The notes: generated from the letters alone by a model not told the origin. DNA of 49,267 bases from an uncultured Clostridium sp. (GCA_947648215.1 CANSMW010000014.1:1-49267); one strand, 5' to 3'. Positions 11,059-20,348 are shown, counted from the first letter of the stretch. Numbers and translations are program-made.

Positions 11059-11613
11059 ATGAAAAATGTATTACTAATTCATGGGTTTAATGGAATACCT
11101 AAAATATTCAATTATTTTAAGCAAGAATTAGAAAAGAAAAATTATCATGTAGTTTTGCCAGATTTTCCTGTAAGAGATGAGATTACAGTTGAAAAATATT
11201 TTGATGTTTTTGATAAATATCAGTCATATTTTAATAAGGATTTAATTGTAGTAGCACATTCAATTGGAAATCCAATGTTTATAAAATATGTTTCAAAAAA
11301 TGATTTAAATATTGGACAATACGTTAGTTTAGCAGGGTTTTCAAAAGATTATTACAACGAAGGAAAAGATGTCCTAAATGAAAAAGTGAAACTAGCAATA
11401 TTAACGAAAAAAGAGAAAGATGATGCTAAAAAATTAATAAGGAAAAGATATTCAATATATAGTAATAATGATCATATTGTACCCTTAAAATTATTAGAAG
11501 AATTTTGCCGAGATGTTAATTCTGAACCAATGCTAATAAAAGATATTGGACATATGGGTAACAAAAGTGGGCTAGAGAAACTGCCAGAAGTGATTAAAAT
11601 AATAGTAAAATGA
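11059..11613 (+). CDS. RBBP9/YdeN-type alpha/beta serine hydrolase
   Basis: A 184-residue cytosolic alpha/beta hydrolase. LLIHGFNG begins the fold with the oxyanion HG motif. VAHSIGN carries the nucleophile serine, SNNDHIVP the acid and DIGHMG the catalytic histidine. Length and layout match the RBBP9/YdeN family. The substrate is unknown. RBS GGGGAG stands eight bases before the ATG. It is followed by a strong terminator. Confidence 0.85.
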   Translation: MKNVLLIHGFNGIPKIFNYFKQELEKKNYHVVLPDFPVRDEITVEKYFDVFDKYQSYFNKDLIVVAHSIGNPMFIKYVSKNDLNIGQYVSLAGFSKDYYNEGKDVLNEKVKLAILTKKEKDDAKKLIRKRYSIYSNNDHIVPLKLLEEFCRDVNSEPMLIKDIGHMGNKSGLEKLPEVIKIIVK

Positions 11614-11678
11614 TTAGTATCTTCTTTTTTGAAATATAACAATTAACTTTATAAAAATAGATACAGTTGATAGAAACA

Positions 11679-11707
11679 AAAAAGCAGATATCTGCTTTTT
11701 TTTGTGC
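11679..11707 (+). terminator. Rho-independent terminator
   Basis: AAAAAGCAGATATCTGCTTTTTTTTT: a self-complementary GCAGATATCTGC stem followed by a T run, after the hydrolase gene. Confidence 0.85.
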
Positions 11708-11733
11708 GAATAAATAAATTTTTCATTAAAATA

Positions 11734-11775
11734 TTGACAACTGTTATATACTGTTATATAATACATATAACAGTT
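11734..11775 (+). promoter_or_regulatory. Promoter and probable GntR operator
   Basis: TTGACA (11734-11739), a 17-base spacer and TATAAT (11757-11762). The spacer and -10 carry a direct repeat CTGTTATATA (11741-11760) and an inverted half site TATAACAG (11766-11773), so ACTGTTATA...TATAACAGT spans the promoter. By position this is the likely autoregulatory operator of the GntR protein encoded next. Confidence 0.75.
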
Positions 11776-11786
11776 AAGGAGGATAT

Positions 11787-12164
11787 ATGAAAATTATTAT
11801 TAGTAATAGCAGTTCAACCCCTATTTATCAACAGATTAAAAATGCAATAATAGGTCAAATTATGAACGGAGAACTGAAAGAAAATGAAAAAATTCCTTCT
11901 ATCCGATCATTAGCACAAGATATAAGAATAAGTGTTATGACAATAAAAAAGGCTTATGATGAATTGGAACAAGAAGGATATATAATTACAAGACAAGGAA
12001 AAGGTAGTCATGTTGCACCAAAAAATACAGAAATTGCAAAAGAACAAGCTCAAAAAGATATAGAAAAGTATATAGAAAAAATTATTGATATTTCTAATAG
12101 ATTCGAGATAAATGAGAATGATGTGATTGAAATGTTTAAAATGTTTTATAGGGAGGAAATGTAA
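11787..12164 (+). CDS. GntR-family repressor, YtrA type
   Basis: A 125-residue regulator with an N-terminal winged helix (PIYQQIKNAIIGQIMNGEL, then SIRSLAQDIRISVMTIKKAYDELEQEGYI) and only a short helical C-terminal tail, as in the YtrA subfamily. YtrA-type repressors normally control the ABC transporter operon they begin. That fits here, because its stop overlaps the ATPase start (TAATG). RBS AAGGAGGA lies before ATG 11787. Confidence 0.9.
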   Translation: MKIIISNSSSTPIYQQIKNAIIGQIMNGELKENEKIPSIRSLAQDIRISVMTIKKAYDELEQEGYIITRQGKGSHVAPKNTEIAKEQAQKDIEKYIEKIIDISNRFEINENDVIEMFKMFYREEM

Positions 12165-13030
12165 TGGAAAATATTATAGAAATTAAAAAATTGAAAAAGA
12201 AATACGATCAAAAATTTGAATTAGGCGAAATTGATATAAAAATACCAAAAGGAGTTATTGTAGGTCTTATTGGAGAAAATGGAGCAGGAAAAACAACATT
12301 AATAAAATCAATGCTAAATATTATAAAAATTGATAGTGGAGAAATAAAAATATTTGGAAAGGACTATAAAAAAGAAGAAAAAACTATAAAAGAAGATATA
12401 GGTGTAGTTTTAGACAATATGTTTTTTCCAGAATTATTAAATGCAAAAGATATAAATAATTCTATGAAAGATATATACAAAAACTGGGATAGCGAATTAT
12501 ATTTTTCTTATTTAAAGGAGTTTGATTTAGCTGATAACAAGCCTTTAAAATCAATGTCAAAAGGAATGAGAAAAAAATTAGAAATTGCTACCGCTTTAGC
12601 CCATAAACCAAAATTATTAATATTAGATGAACCAACGAGTGGGTTAGATCCAGTTGTAAGAAATGAAGTTTTAGATATATTTCTAAAATTTATAGAAGAT
12701 GAAGAACATTCTATATTATTATCAACACATATAACAAGTGATTTAGAGCATATAGCAGATGAAATTATATTTGTAGATAAAGGAAAAAAGGTATTACAAA
12801 AATCAAGAGATGAAATAATTGATAACTATGGAATTTTAAAATGTGATATTGATTATTTTTCAAATATTGATAAGAAAGATATTATCGCATACAAAAAAAC
12901 AAAATATGCTTATGAAATATTAGTTAATGATAAAGAACAAGCAAGTAAAAAATATCATAATTGCGTAATAGATAAAATTACACTAGAAGATTTAATGGTA
13001 TTAGTAATTAAGGGGGAAAAGATATGTTAG
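12164..13030 (+). CDS. ABC transporter ATP-binding protein
   Basis: A 288-residue ATPase: Walker A GENGAGKTT, Q-loop region, signature MSKGMRKK (a variant of LSGGQ), Walker B LLILDEPTSGLDP and switch histidine STHITSD. It belongs to the ABC-2 exporter type and resembles the YtrB/PmtA group found behind YtrA regulators. It overlaps the upstream regulator by one base and the downstream permease by seven, so the three are translationally coupled. It probably exports or detoxifies a peptide or lipid II-binding antibiotic. Confidence 0.88.
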   Translation: MENIIEIKKLKKKYDQKFELGEIDIKIPKGVIVGLIGENGAGKTTLIKSMLNIIKIDSGEIKIFGKDYKKEEKTIKEDIGVVLDNMFFPELLNAKDINNSMKDIYKNWDSELYFSYLKEFDLADNKPLKSMSKGMRKKLEIATALAHKPKLLILDEPTSGLDPVVRNEVLDIFLKFIEDEEHSILLSTHITSDLEHIADEIIFVDKGKKVLQKSRDEIIDNYGILKCDIDYFSNIDKKDIIAYKKTKYAYEILVNDKEQASKKYHNCVIDKITLEDLMVLVIKGEKIC

Positions 13031-13656
13031 GGTTAATAAAAAAGGATTTCTTACTCATAAAGGCAAACTTAAAATCAATGGCTATGATATTTATAGTTTA
13101 TTTAATATTAGCATTTCAAGGCACATTTGATGTTATATTTATAATTCCACTAATTGGAATAATGTTATTTATATCAACATTCAGTTATGATGATTTTAAC
13201 AATTGGAACTCTTATGCAGTAACCCTGCCAAATGGGAGAAAAAATGTAGTTAGAGCCAAATATATAGCTTCAATAATTTTAACGATTATTTTAGCAATAG
13301 TATCTTTGACTATAGGAATAGGAATCAGTTACACAAAAACAAATAGCATAAATTTAGATGAAATTATTTCATCACTAATGGGAACGATGTTATCAAGTAT
13401 TATTATAATTTCTTTACTTTATCCAATAGTTTTCAAATTTGGAGCTACAAATGGAAGAATAATATTATTTGCAGTAGTATTTGGAATAGCAGGAATAGGA
13501 GCTTTAATTGCCCAATTCGTAGATACGACACCTATTATAAATATGATAAATAGATTAGATAGTTATTCACTTATAGCAATTCCAATAATTTCTGCAATAT
13601 TATTAGGTATTTCATATCTAATATCAAACAAAATATATCAAAATAAAGAATTTTAA
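13024..13656 (+). CDS. ABC-2 type permease
   Basis: A 210-residue membrane protein with about six hydrophobic helices and the pattern seen in ABC-2 permeases paired with YtrA/PmtR-type operons (for example SYDDFNNWNSYAVTLPNGRKNVVRAKY after the second helix pair). Translationally coupled to the ATPase. It supplies the membrane channel of the exporter. Confidence 0.82.
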   Translation: MLGLIKKDFLLIKANLKSMAMIFIVYLILAFQGTFDVIFIIPLIGIMLFISTFSYDDFNNWNSYAVTLPNGRKNVVRAKYIASIILTIILAIVSLTIGIGISYTKTNSINLDEIISSLMGTMLSSIIIISLLYPIVFKFGATNGRIILFAVVFGIAGIGALIAQFVDTTPIINMINRLDSYSLIAIPIISAILLGISYLISNKIYQNKEF

Positions 13657-13769
13657 GAATATAACCTACGAAAGTAGTTTATATATAGAAACATCAGTAA
13701 CAACATTTTGGCTCTTGCAGAATAACAAGGCTATACAGTTGGAAATAGGAAGAAGATAACGGAAAATTC

Positions 13770-13803
13770 AGAGAATAGCACTTGGGTTCAAGTGCTATTC
13801 TCA
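13770..13803 (+). terminator. Strong hairpin after the GntR/ABC operon
   Basis: GAGAATAGCACTTGGGTTCAAGTGCTATTCTC is a near-perfect palindrome. It is not followed by a long T run, so termination is likely but not certain. It sits directly before the first BceR-like operator. Confidence 0.6.
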
Positions 13804-13806
13804 TAT

Positions 13807-13822
13807 CTTACAAAAATGTAAG
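13807..13822. promoter_or_regulatory. BceR-like operator, copy 1
   Basis: CTTACAAAAATGTAAG, an inverted repeat followed by ATTCATGTAAGG (a further half site). The same element stands before the two BceAB-like transporter genes. Here it precedes the CmpB/response-regulator/kinase operon, suggesting autoregulation by the regulator at 14607. Confidence 0.75.
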
Positions 13823-13899
13823 ATTCATGTAAGGTAAATTAATACCAAAATATGAAATATACATATATAATATAAAAAAAATAAATGGAGTAATTGAAA

Positions 13900-14547
13900 A
13901 TGGAGAAAAAGAATCTAATAAAAGAATTAATTATCGTATTTTGGCTATTTATAATAGGAAGTATATTAGGATATATATTTGAAATGATAGTAGTTCTATT
14001 TCAAAAAGGATATTTTGAATCAAGACAAGGTTTAATATATGGACCTTTTACACCTGTTTATGGTATAGGAGCGATTATATATTATCTAATATTAAATAAT
14101 ATTAAGAAAGATAATAAAATAAAAATATTTTTTATTACAGCAATACTAGGAGGAATAACAGAATATATCTGTTCTTTAGTACAAGAAAAGGTATTTGGAA
14201 CAATATCATGGGATTACTCATATCTTATATTTAATATAAATGGCAGGACAAGTTTATTACATTGTAGTTATTGGGGAATTGCAGGGATTTTATATGTTAC
14301 ATATATAGATCCATTTTTAGAAAAGTTAAAGTGCAAAATAGATGAAAAAAGTTTAAAAATAGTTTCAATAATATTTGCAGTATTTATGCTTTTCGACATA
14401 TCAATTTCTTGTATAGCAGCGAATAGACAAACGGAAAGAAGAAATAATATTTCTCCAAAAAGTAAATTAGACTTATTTTTAGATAAACATTACCCAGATG
14501 AATATATGGACAAAATATTTGCAAATAAACGAGAGGTTTGCAAATAA
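13900..14547 (+). CDS. CmpB-like putative ABC transporter permease (multi-pass membrane protein)
   Basis: A 215-residue protein with about five transmembrane helices. The N-terminus IGSILGYIFEMIVVLF and the loops RQGLIYGPFTPVYGIGA and LHCSYWGIAGILY match the CmpB family, annotated as putative ABC transporter permease but of unclear function. ATG 13900 is preferred over the in-frame TTG at 13894 because of its spacing from TGGAG. It is the first gene after an operator shared with the BceAB-like loci and precedes the two-component system by 59 bases. Confidence 0.75.
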   Translation: MEKKNLIKELIIVFWLFIIGSILGYIFEMIVVLFQKGYFESRQGLIYGPFTPVYGIGAIIYYLILNNIKKDNKIKIFFITAILGGITEYICSLVQEKVFGTISWDYSYLIFNINGRTSLLHCSYWGIAGILYVTYIDPFLEKLKCKIDEKSLKIVSIIFAVFMLFDISISCIAANRQTERRNNISPKSKLDLFLDKHYPDEYMDKIFANKREVCK

Positions 14548-14606
14548 TTTATGAGTGTTTTAAAAGTAGAGCAAAAGTGGTATAATTACAAAGGGAGAAT
14601 ATAAAT

Positions 14607-15275
14607 ATGTTTAAAATTATTATTATAGAAGATGATAAAGAAATACGAGAAGAATTAAAAATACTACTACAAAATAGTGGTTATGAAGTAAAAGTGATTT
14701 CGGAATTTGAAAATGTAGAAAATAAAATAATAGAAGAACAAGCTCATTTAGTATTATTAGACATTAACTTACCAGGCAAGAGTGGTTTTGAAATATGTAG
14801 TAAAGTAAGATCAAAGTCTAAAATTCCTATTATATTTGTAACAAGTAGAAACAACTCAATGGATGAACTAAATGGCATTATGCTAGGTGGAGATGATTAT
14901 ATAGAAAAACCATATAATGTACCAATTTTACTTGCAAGAATACAAAATTTATTAAATAGAACATATCCTAAAAAGGAGAAAGAAAGCAAAATACAATATA
15001 AAGGAATTAGTTTAGATATTTTAAAATCAACAATAACTTATAATAAAAAAATAACAGAATTAACAAAAACAGAACTAAAAACACTACATTACTTATTTGA
15101 AAACAAAGATAAAATAATATCAAGAGCAGACATCATAGACTTTCTATGGGATAATGGAGTATATGCAGATGATAATAGTTTAAGTGTAATTGTTACGAGA
15201 TTAAGAGAAAAGTTAAAAGAAATAGGAATAGAAAATTTAATTGAAACAAAGAGAGGGCAAGGATATAAAATATGA
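14607..15275 (+). CDS. BceR-like OmpR-family response regulator
   Basis: A receiver domain (acidic EDD at residues 7-9, phosphoacceptor Asp in LLLDINLPG near residue 52, switch Thr in FVTSR, Lys in IEKPYN) followed by an OmpR/PhoB winged helix (TKTELKTLHYLFENK, VTRLREKL). 222 residues. The stop overlaps the kinase start by four bases. Proteins of this group respond to peptide antibiotics and activate neighbouring BceAB transporters. Three matching operators in the region fit that role. Confidence 0.9.
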   Translation: MFKIIIIEDDKEIREELKILLQNSGYEVKVISEFENVENKIIEEQAHLVLLDINLPGKSGFEICSKVRSKSKIPIIFVTSRNNSMDELNGIMLGGDDYIEKPYNVPILLARIQNLLNRTYPKKEKESKIQYKGISLDILKSTITYNKKITELTKTELKTLHYLFENKDKIISRADIIDFLWDNGVYADDNSLSVIVTRLREKLKEIGIENLIETKRGQGYKI

Positions 15276-16286
15276 AATTTACCAAATATATAAAAGATAA
15301 AATAAATTATATATTAGGATTTATTGTATATTCTATAATTATAATAGCTTATGCAAATGCACTAGAAGTAGATAGAAACTTTATAATTGTAATAACTGTT
15401 ATATCTTTTGTATTTTGTGCAGTAGGACTATTATTTAGTTATTGGAGAAAGAATAGATATATAAAAAATATAGAAAATATAATGGATGGTTTAGAAGAAA
15501 AATATCTTATATCAGAAATAATAGAAAAGCCAAGAGGGCAAGAAAATTTAGCATATTACAATATACTAAAAAGAGCCAATAAATCTATGCTCGAAAATGT
15601 AACAAATGTAAGAGTAGCTCGGAAAAGATTATAAGGAATATATAGAAAGTTGGGTACATGAAATTAAAATACCAATTACATCAAGTAAATTATTATGTGA
15701 AAATAATAAGTCAGAAATAACCAATAAAATAGATGAAGAAATAGAAGAAATCAACAACTATGTAGAGCAAGTATTATTTTATGCAAGATTAGATCAAGTA
15801 TCTAACGACTTTATGATACGAAAAGTAAATTTAGAAGAAACTATTAGAAACGTACTAGCAAGAAACAAGAAAATGATGATTCATAATGGTATGAAAGTTG
15901 AAACCAAAAATATAGAACTATCAGCCTATACAGATGAAAAATGGCTAGAGTTTATATTGAATCAAATTATAGTAAATGCTATTCAATATAGAAAAGAAAA
16001 AAGTCCTGAAATAGTTATTGAACTAGAGGAAATGAAAGAAAATGTAAAATTATCAATTAAGGATAATGGTATAGGAATTAATAAAAGTGAAATAGATAGA
16101 ATATTTGACAAAGGATTTACTGGAACAAATGGAAGAAATCAAAAGAAATCTACAGGAATAGGATTATATTTATGTAAAAGATTATGTGAAGAATTGGGAA
16201 TGATAATAGAAGCACAATCAAAAGAAAATGAGTATACCAATATAATAATTACAATTCCTAGAAGTAAAAAACTAAATGAAGAATAA
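15272..16286 (+). CDS. BceS-like intramembrane-sensing histidine kinase, read through one +1 shift at CGG
   Basis: Two N-terminal helices (about residues 10-30 and 36-55) with almost no extracellular loop, as in intramembrane-sensing kinases. After the frameshift come the H-box ESWVHEIKIPIT (His about residue 129), the N-box NQIIVNAIQYR and the G-boxes KDNGIGI and TGIGLYL. The frame breaks at 15620: GCT-CGG-AAA-AGA-TTA-TAA. Skipping C15620 gives GCT-GGA-AAA-GAT-TAT-AAG, or VAGKDYKEYIESWVHEIK, the normal linker leading into the H-box. The joined protein has 337 residues, typical of BceS. Unshifted translation would stop four codons later and lack every catalytic motif. Confidence 0.92.
15620..15623 (+). 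other. CGGA +1 frameshift site in the BceS-like kinase
   Basis: GCT-CGG-AAA in frame zero, with TAA three codons later (15632). Skipping the C gives Ala-Gly-Lys, 12 residues before the phosphoacceptor histidine. Confidence 0.88.
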
Positions 16287-16287
16287 A

Positions 16288-16316
16288 AAATTCCCTTAAT
16301 TTTAAGGGAATTTTTT
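16288..16316 (+). terminator. Rho-independent terminator
   Basis: AAATTCCCTTAATTTTAAGGGAATTTTTT: stem TTCCCTTAA/TTAAGGGAA then a T run, directly after the kinase stop. It separates the regulator operon from the transporter operon. Confidence 0.9.
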
Positions 16317-16318
16317 AT

Positions 16319-16334
16319 CTTACAAAACTGTAAG
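16319..16334. promoter_or_regulatory. BceR-like operator, copy 2
   Basis: CTTACAAAACTGTAAG, followed by ATAAATGCAAAC. It lies upstream of the first BceAB-like pair and differs from copy 1 by one base in the core. Confidence 0.75.
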
Positions 16335-16472
16335 ATAAATGCAAACTACTTCTATATGAAACTAAATTGAGTTTTAGTATAATTAAGTTAGCTATAAGGA
16401 ATGATAGTGACTGTACAGATAACTTATACAACCGACTGAAAGGAGATTGTAAATATTAAAGGAGTGATTATT

Positions 16473-17240
16473 TTGAAAAAAGTATTAAAAGTAGAACAAA
16501 TACAAAAATACTATGGAAATAAAGATAATATAACAAAGGCCATAGATGGAATTAGTTTTGATGTAGAAGAAGGAGAATTTATAGGAATCATGGGAGCAAG
16601 TGGAAGTGGAAAAACAACACTTTTAAATTGCATATCTACAATAGACACAGTAAGTTCAGGTCATATTTATTTAGAAAATCAAGACATAACAGAGATAAAA
16701 GAAGAAAATATTGCAAAATTTAGAAGGGAAAACTTAGGATTTATATTTCAAGATTTTAACTTGTTAGACACTTTGACAATAGAAGAAAATATAGCCTTAA
16801 TCTTAACAATTAACAAAGTACCAGAAAAAGAAATAGACAAAAAAACATTAGAAATAGCAAGAAAATTAGGAATAGAAGAAATTTTAAACAAGTATCCATA
16901 TCAAGTATCAGGAGGACAAAAACAAAGATGTGCTTCAGCGAGAGCCATTGTAAATAATCCTAAAATAATACTTGCAGATGAACCAACAGGAAGTTTAGAT
17001 AGTAAGGCAGCAAGACAATTACTAGAAATAATGGAAGATATGAATAATAAAATGAAAGCAACTATTTTAATGGTAACACATGATCCATTATCTGCAAGCT
17101 ATGCAAAAAAGATTCTATTTTTAAAAGATGGTAAAATTTTTAATAAAATAGAAAAAGGAGAAAAGCAAAGAAAAGATTTTTACAATGAAATATTAGATGT
17201 GTTAGCACTTCTTGGAGGTGACGCAAGAGATGTTAGGTAA
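16473..17240 (+). CDS. BceA-like ABC ATPase (first copy)
   Basis: A 255-residue ATPase of the MacB/BceA class: Walker A GASGSGKTT, signature VSGGQKQR, Walker B ILADEPTGSLD and H-loop VTHDP. A TTG start at 16473 is preferred: AAAGGAG lies about seven bases upstream, and the sequence then matches the paralogue at 20349 residue for residue. The two ATPases have the same length (255). At the position where the paralogue has its CGG break this copy reads TIN-KVPEKEID without interruption (ATT-AAC-AAA), making it an internal control. It overlaps the permease start by 11 bases. Confidence 0.92.
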   Translation: MKKVLKVEQIQKYYGNKDNITKAIDGISFDVEEGEFIGIMGASGSGKTTLLNCISTIDTVSSGHIYLENQDITEIKEENIAKFRRENLGFIFQDFNLLDTLTIEENIALILTINKVPEKEIDKKTLEIARKLGIEEILNKYPYQVSGGQKQRCASARAIVNNPKIILADEPTGSLDSKAARQLLEIMEDMNNKMKATILMVTHDPLSASYAKKILFLKDGKIFNKIEKGEKQRKDFYNEILDVLALLGGDARDVR

Positions 17241-19317
17241 ATTATCTTTTAGAAATGCAAAAAGACAGGCAAAAGATTATTGTATCTATTTTATAACAGT
17301 CATTATATCTGTTGCTTTAATGTTTAGCTTTAATTCAATTGCTACATCAAATGATATAAGTGAATTATCATCCTATATGGCTTCTTTTTCAAAAGCAATA
17401 TCAGGAATTAGTATACTGATTGTTTTAGTTATGGCATGGCTAATAAATTATTGTATGAGATTTATGTTAGAAAAAAGAAGCAAAGAGTTTGGAACATATC
17501 AAATATTAGGAATAGAAAAGAAGTCAATCAGTAATATTTTTATACTAGAAAATATTATGATAGGAGGAATAGCATTTATAATAGGAATAGCCTTAGGAAC
17601 ATTTATATATCAAATACTTACTTCTATTATTATGAATTTATTTAACCAGCCATATCAAATAGAAATATCTTTTAACATAAAAGCAGTAGGAATGACAGCC
17701 ATTTATTTTTTTGGAATATTTGCTTTAGTATTATTAAATTGTAGAAGAAAAATAAAGAAAACAAAAGTATATGACTTACTATATGCAAGTAAAAAAAATG
17801 AAAACAATATGATAAAAAATGCAAAAGGAAATGTTATACTTTTTACTTTATCAATTGCACTATTAGTAGGAGCAATATTAATAAATAATAATGAATTTGC
17901 AAATGCAAGTAATATGGTAGGTAGAAATATATTTATAGCAATTATCATGTTAATAGTAGGAATCTATTTATTTTATATTAGTATATCAAGTTTTATTGTA
18001 AAAAGATACCTAAACAATAAATCAAGAAAATATAAAAAAGATAATATGTTTTTATATAGAAATTTAACATCAAAAATTAACACAATGAGTTTAAGTTTGG
18101 GAACAATTGCATTAATGTTTACGATTATATTAATTGGTGGAAATGTAGCACTACTTATGAACAATATGATAAATAACGAAATTGAAATGGGTTATCCTTA
18201 TGAAATAATGATTAGTACAGCAGATGGAGACTTTTCAAAATATAAAGAGTATATTGAAAAAAATACAAAAGTAAAAGATATGTATGAGTATAGGTTATAT
18301 AATATAAAAGAGATAGGATTATCAACAGCATTTGAAAAAACACCATTTAGAGGAACAATTGATAAAGAAATTAATAGTGTATTAAGTTTAACAAATTATA
18401 ATAAACTAAGAGAAATATTAGGATACGAAAAAGTAGATTTAAAAGATGACGAAATTATAATTAATTGTTTAAAAACAGCCAAGGGGGGACTTGAAAAATA
18501 TACTAAAGAAAACGATAAAACTAAAATAGTAGGAAAAGATGTAAAAATAAAAGAAATTAGAAGCGAAAATATTGCACAAGTTGGATTTAATGGTTGGTAT
18601 TATGCAATTATAGTACCAGACAGTTTAATACCATTAATAGAAAAAGAGGACAAAAGATTAAGAGATAAAAATGATAATAACAGTACAATTGTAACAGAGC
18701 AAGAAGATGGAGCAGATAAAATCTATTATTTGGACTTTGCTTATAATTTTGTTGCTACAACAGAAAATATGACAGATGAGAAGTTTTACAAAGAATTAAG
18801 TAATTATATTATAAAGCAAGAGAGAGAAATAGCAGGAGAAGTTAATGGAGAAGAACAAAACTATAATATAGAAATATCACTTGCAAATGTACAAACAAAA
18901 GGTGAAAGAATGAGCCAAACAAAATCATTTTATACAATTATGTCATTTTTAGCATTTTATGTAGCACTTATTTTTGTAATGGCAACAGCTACTCTTTTAG
19001 CAATACAACAATTAAGTGATTCGGAAAAATACAAATATAGATATGAATTATTGAAAAAATTGGGAGTGGATGAATTACAGATAAATAGAACAATATTCAG
19101 ACAACTACTTTTCTATTTTGCGATTCCAATGGTATTGCCAGTAATAATTAGTATTCCTATTACTTTAGGTATTAGCCATATATTCACAGTAGCAGTAACA
19201 ATGGAAGAAATTTTAAAGAATATTGGAATTGTACTTGGAATGCTTATATTAGTATATGGAATTTACTTTATTGCAACAGATGTGCAATTTGATAGAAATA
19301 TAAATGGAAATGAGTGA
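17230..19317 (+). CDS. BceB-like FtsX-type permease (first copy)
   Basis: A 695-residue membrane protein with the BceB layout: helix 1, a block of helices 2-4, further pairs, a large extracellular domain (about residues 320-560) and three C-terminal helices with the FtsX pattern (QQLSDSEKYKYRYELLKKLGV). GGAGGTGA stands eight bases before ATG 17230. With the ATPase it forms a transporter that frees lipid II-cycle targets from peptide antibiotics and can also sense for the kinase. No in-frame CGG. Confidence 0.9.
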   Translation: MLGKLSFRNAKRQAKDYCIYFITVIISVALMFSFNSIATSNDISELSSYMASFSKAISGISILIVLVMAWLINYCMRFMLEKRSKEFGTYQILGIEKKSISNIFILENIMIGGIAFIIGIALGTFIYQILTSIIMNLFNQPYQIEISFNIKAVGMTAIYFFGIFALVLLNCRRKIKKTKVYDLLYASKKNENNMIKNAKGNVILFTLSIALLVGAILINNNEFANASNMVGRNIFIAIIMLIVGIYLFYISISSFIVKRYLNNKSRKYKKDNMFLYRNLTSKINTMSLSLGTIALMFTIILIGGNVALLMNNMINNEIEMGYPYEIMISTADGDFSKYKEYIEKNTKVKDMYEYRLYNIKEIGLSTAFEKTPFRGTIDKEINSVLSLTNYNKLREILGYEKVDLKDDEIIINCLKTAKGGLEKYTKENDKTKIVGKDVKIKEIRSENIAQVGFNGWYYAIIVPDSLIPLIEKEDKRLRDKNDNNSTIVTEQEDGADKIYYLDFAYNFVATTENMTDEKFYKELSNYIIKQEREIAGEVNGEEQNYNIEISLANVQTKGERMSQTKSFYTIMSFLAFYVALIFVMATATLLAIQQLSDSEKYKYRYELLKKLGVDELQINRTIFRQLLFYFAIPMVLPVIISIPITLGISHIFTVAVTMEEILKNIGIVLGMLILVYGIYFIATDVQFDRNINGNE

Positions 19318-19322
19318 GAAAA

Positions 19323-19895
19323 ATGAAGAAAATATATATTATACTAACACATACAGGAACAGCATTATCAAAAATAATAAAAGGATTTACAAAAGATGAA
19401 TTTTCTCATGTTTCTATTGCTTTAGATATAGAATTAAAAGAAATGTATAGTTTTGGAAGATTAAATCCATATAATCCTTTTTGGGGTGGATTTGTACATG
19501 AATACATAGATAAAGGAACATTCAAAAGATTTTATAAAACAAGAGCAAAAGTATATTCTTTAGAAGTAACAGAAGAACAATATAGATCTATAAAAAGTAA
19601 TATAGACCAAATTAAAAATAATAAAGAAGATTATAAATTTAATATTATTGGGCTATTTGCAGTAGGATTTCATAAAAAGATAAAGAAACAAAAATCTTTT
19701 TATTGTGCTGAATTTATAAAATATGTAATGGAGAAAGCTGATATAAAAATAGATTTACCAGATATAGTAAAACCAGAAGATTTTAAAAATATAAAAGAAT
19801 TACAAGAAATATATGGAGGATTACTTAGAAAATATCAATATCCTAAAATAAATGTAAGGCAAATCAATATGAAGTATAGCAAAAGTGAGTTATAA
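19323..19895 (+). CDS. Permuted papain-like (NlpC/P60, YiiX-type) cysteine hydrolase
   Basis: About 190 residues. FSHVSIAL gives the catalytic histidine first and SFYCAEFIKYVM the cysteine later, the order of circularly permuted NlpC/P60 proteins. No signal peptide is visible. GTG 19314 overlaps the permease stop, but ATG 19323 is at least as likely. Translational coupling places it in the transporter operon. The substrate is unknown: these enzymes act on lipids or peptides. Confidence 0.7.
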   Translation: MKKIYIILTHTGTALSKIIKGFTKDEFSHVSIALDIELKEMYSFGRLNPYNPFWGGFVHEYIDKGTFKRFYKTRAKVYSLEVTEEQYRSIKSNIDQIKNNKEDYKFNIIGLFAVGFHKKIKKQKSFYCAEFIKYVMEKADIKIDLPDIVKPEDFKNIKELQEIYGGLLRKYQYPKINVRQINMKYSKSEL

Positions 19896-19929
19896 TGTTA
19901 TAGAAAATTAGAAAGGTGGCAGAACGAAA

Positions 19930-20216
19930 ATGCAAAGGAAATTTTTTATAATATTGATTATAATATTATTAATGCTAATGATATTAGGAATTTTCTATTA
20001 TTTTATGAATCGTAGAACTTATAATCTTAAATTGCCACAACTAGAAAAATTGGAAAGCATTTCATTAGAACAGGATACAAATAAAAAAGTAATTAATGAT
20101 AATGAGAAAATGAAAGATATAATAAATATTATATTGAGCAACCTTACAATGGTATTTACAGAATTTCAATGGATGAATACAGTTCAATAGAAAATATACA
20201 AAATAGATTAACCTAA
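19930..20216 (+). pseudogene. DUF5301-like membrane-anchored protein with an internal deletion
   Basis: The N-terminus has a membrane helix and LKLPQLEKLESISLEQ, typical of DUF5301 proteins. The reading frame then ends early (20190). The expected C-terminus is present in another frame: KYYIEQPYNGIYRISMDEY... ending with TAA at 20216. The sequence between residue 65 or so and KYYIEQ is missing, so an out-of-frame internal deletion has killed the gene. There is no CGG at the junction. It is a useful contrast with the nine CGG sites, where nothing but one base is out of place. Confidence 0.7.
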
Positions 20217-20221
20217 AATTT

Positions 20222-20255
20222 AAGATTATCAAAGTAAGATTGATAATCTTTTTTT
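20222..20255 (+). terminator. Rho-independent terminator
   Basis: AGATTATCA (20223-20231) and TGATAATCT (20241-20249) form a 9-bp stem followed by a T run. It ends the first BceAB-like operon. Confidence 0.88.
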
Positions 20256-20271
20256 CTTACAAAAATGTAAG
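20256..20271. promoter_or_regulatory. BceR-like operator, copy 3
   Basis: CTTACAAAAATGTAAG followed by ATTCATGTAAGG, identical over 28 bases to copy 1 at 13807. It precedes the second BceAB-like pair. Confidence 0.78.
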
Positions 20272-20348
20272 ATTCATGTAAGGAAAATCGATAGGAATAA
20301 TGGCTAAAATGGGTTTATAATAATGTTAGATTGAAAGGAGTTTTTATT

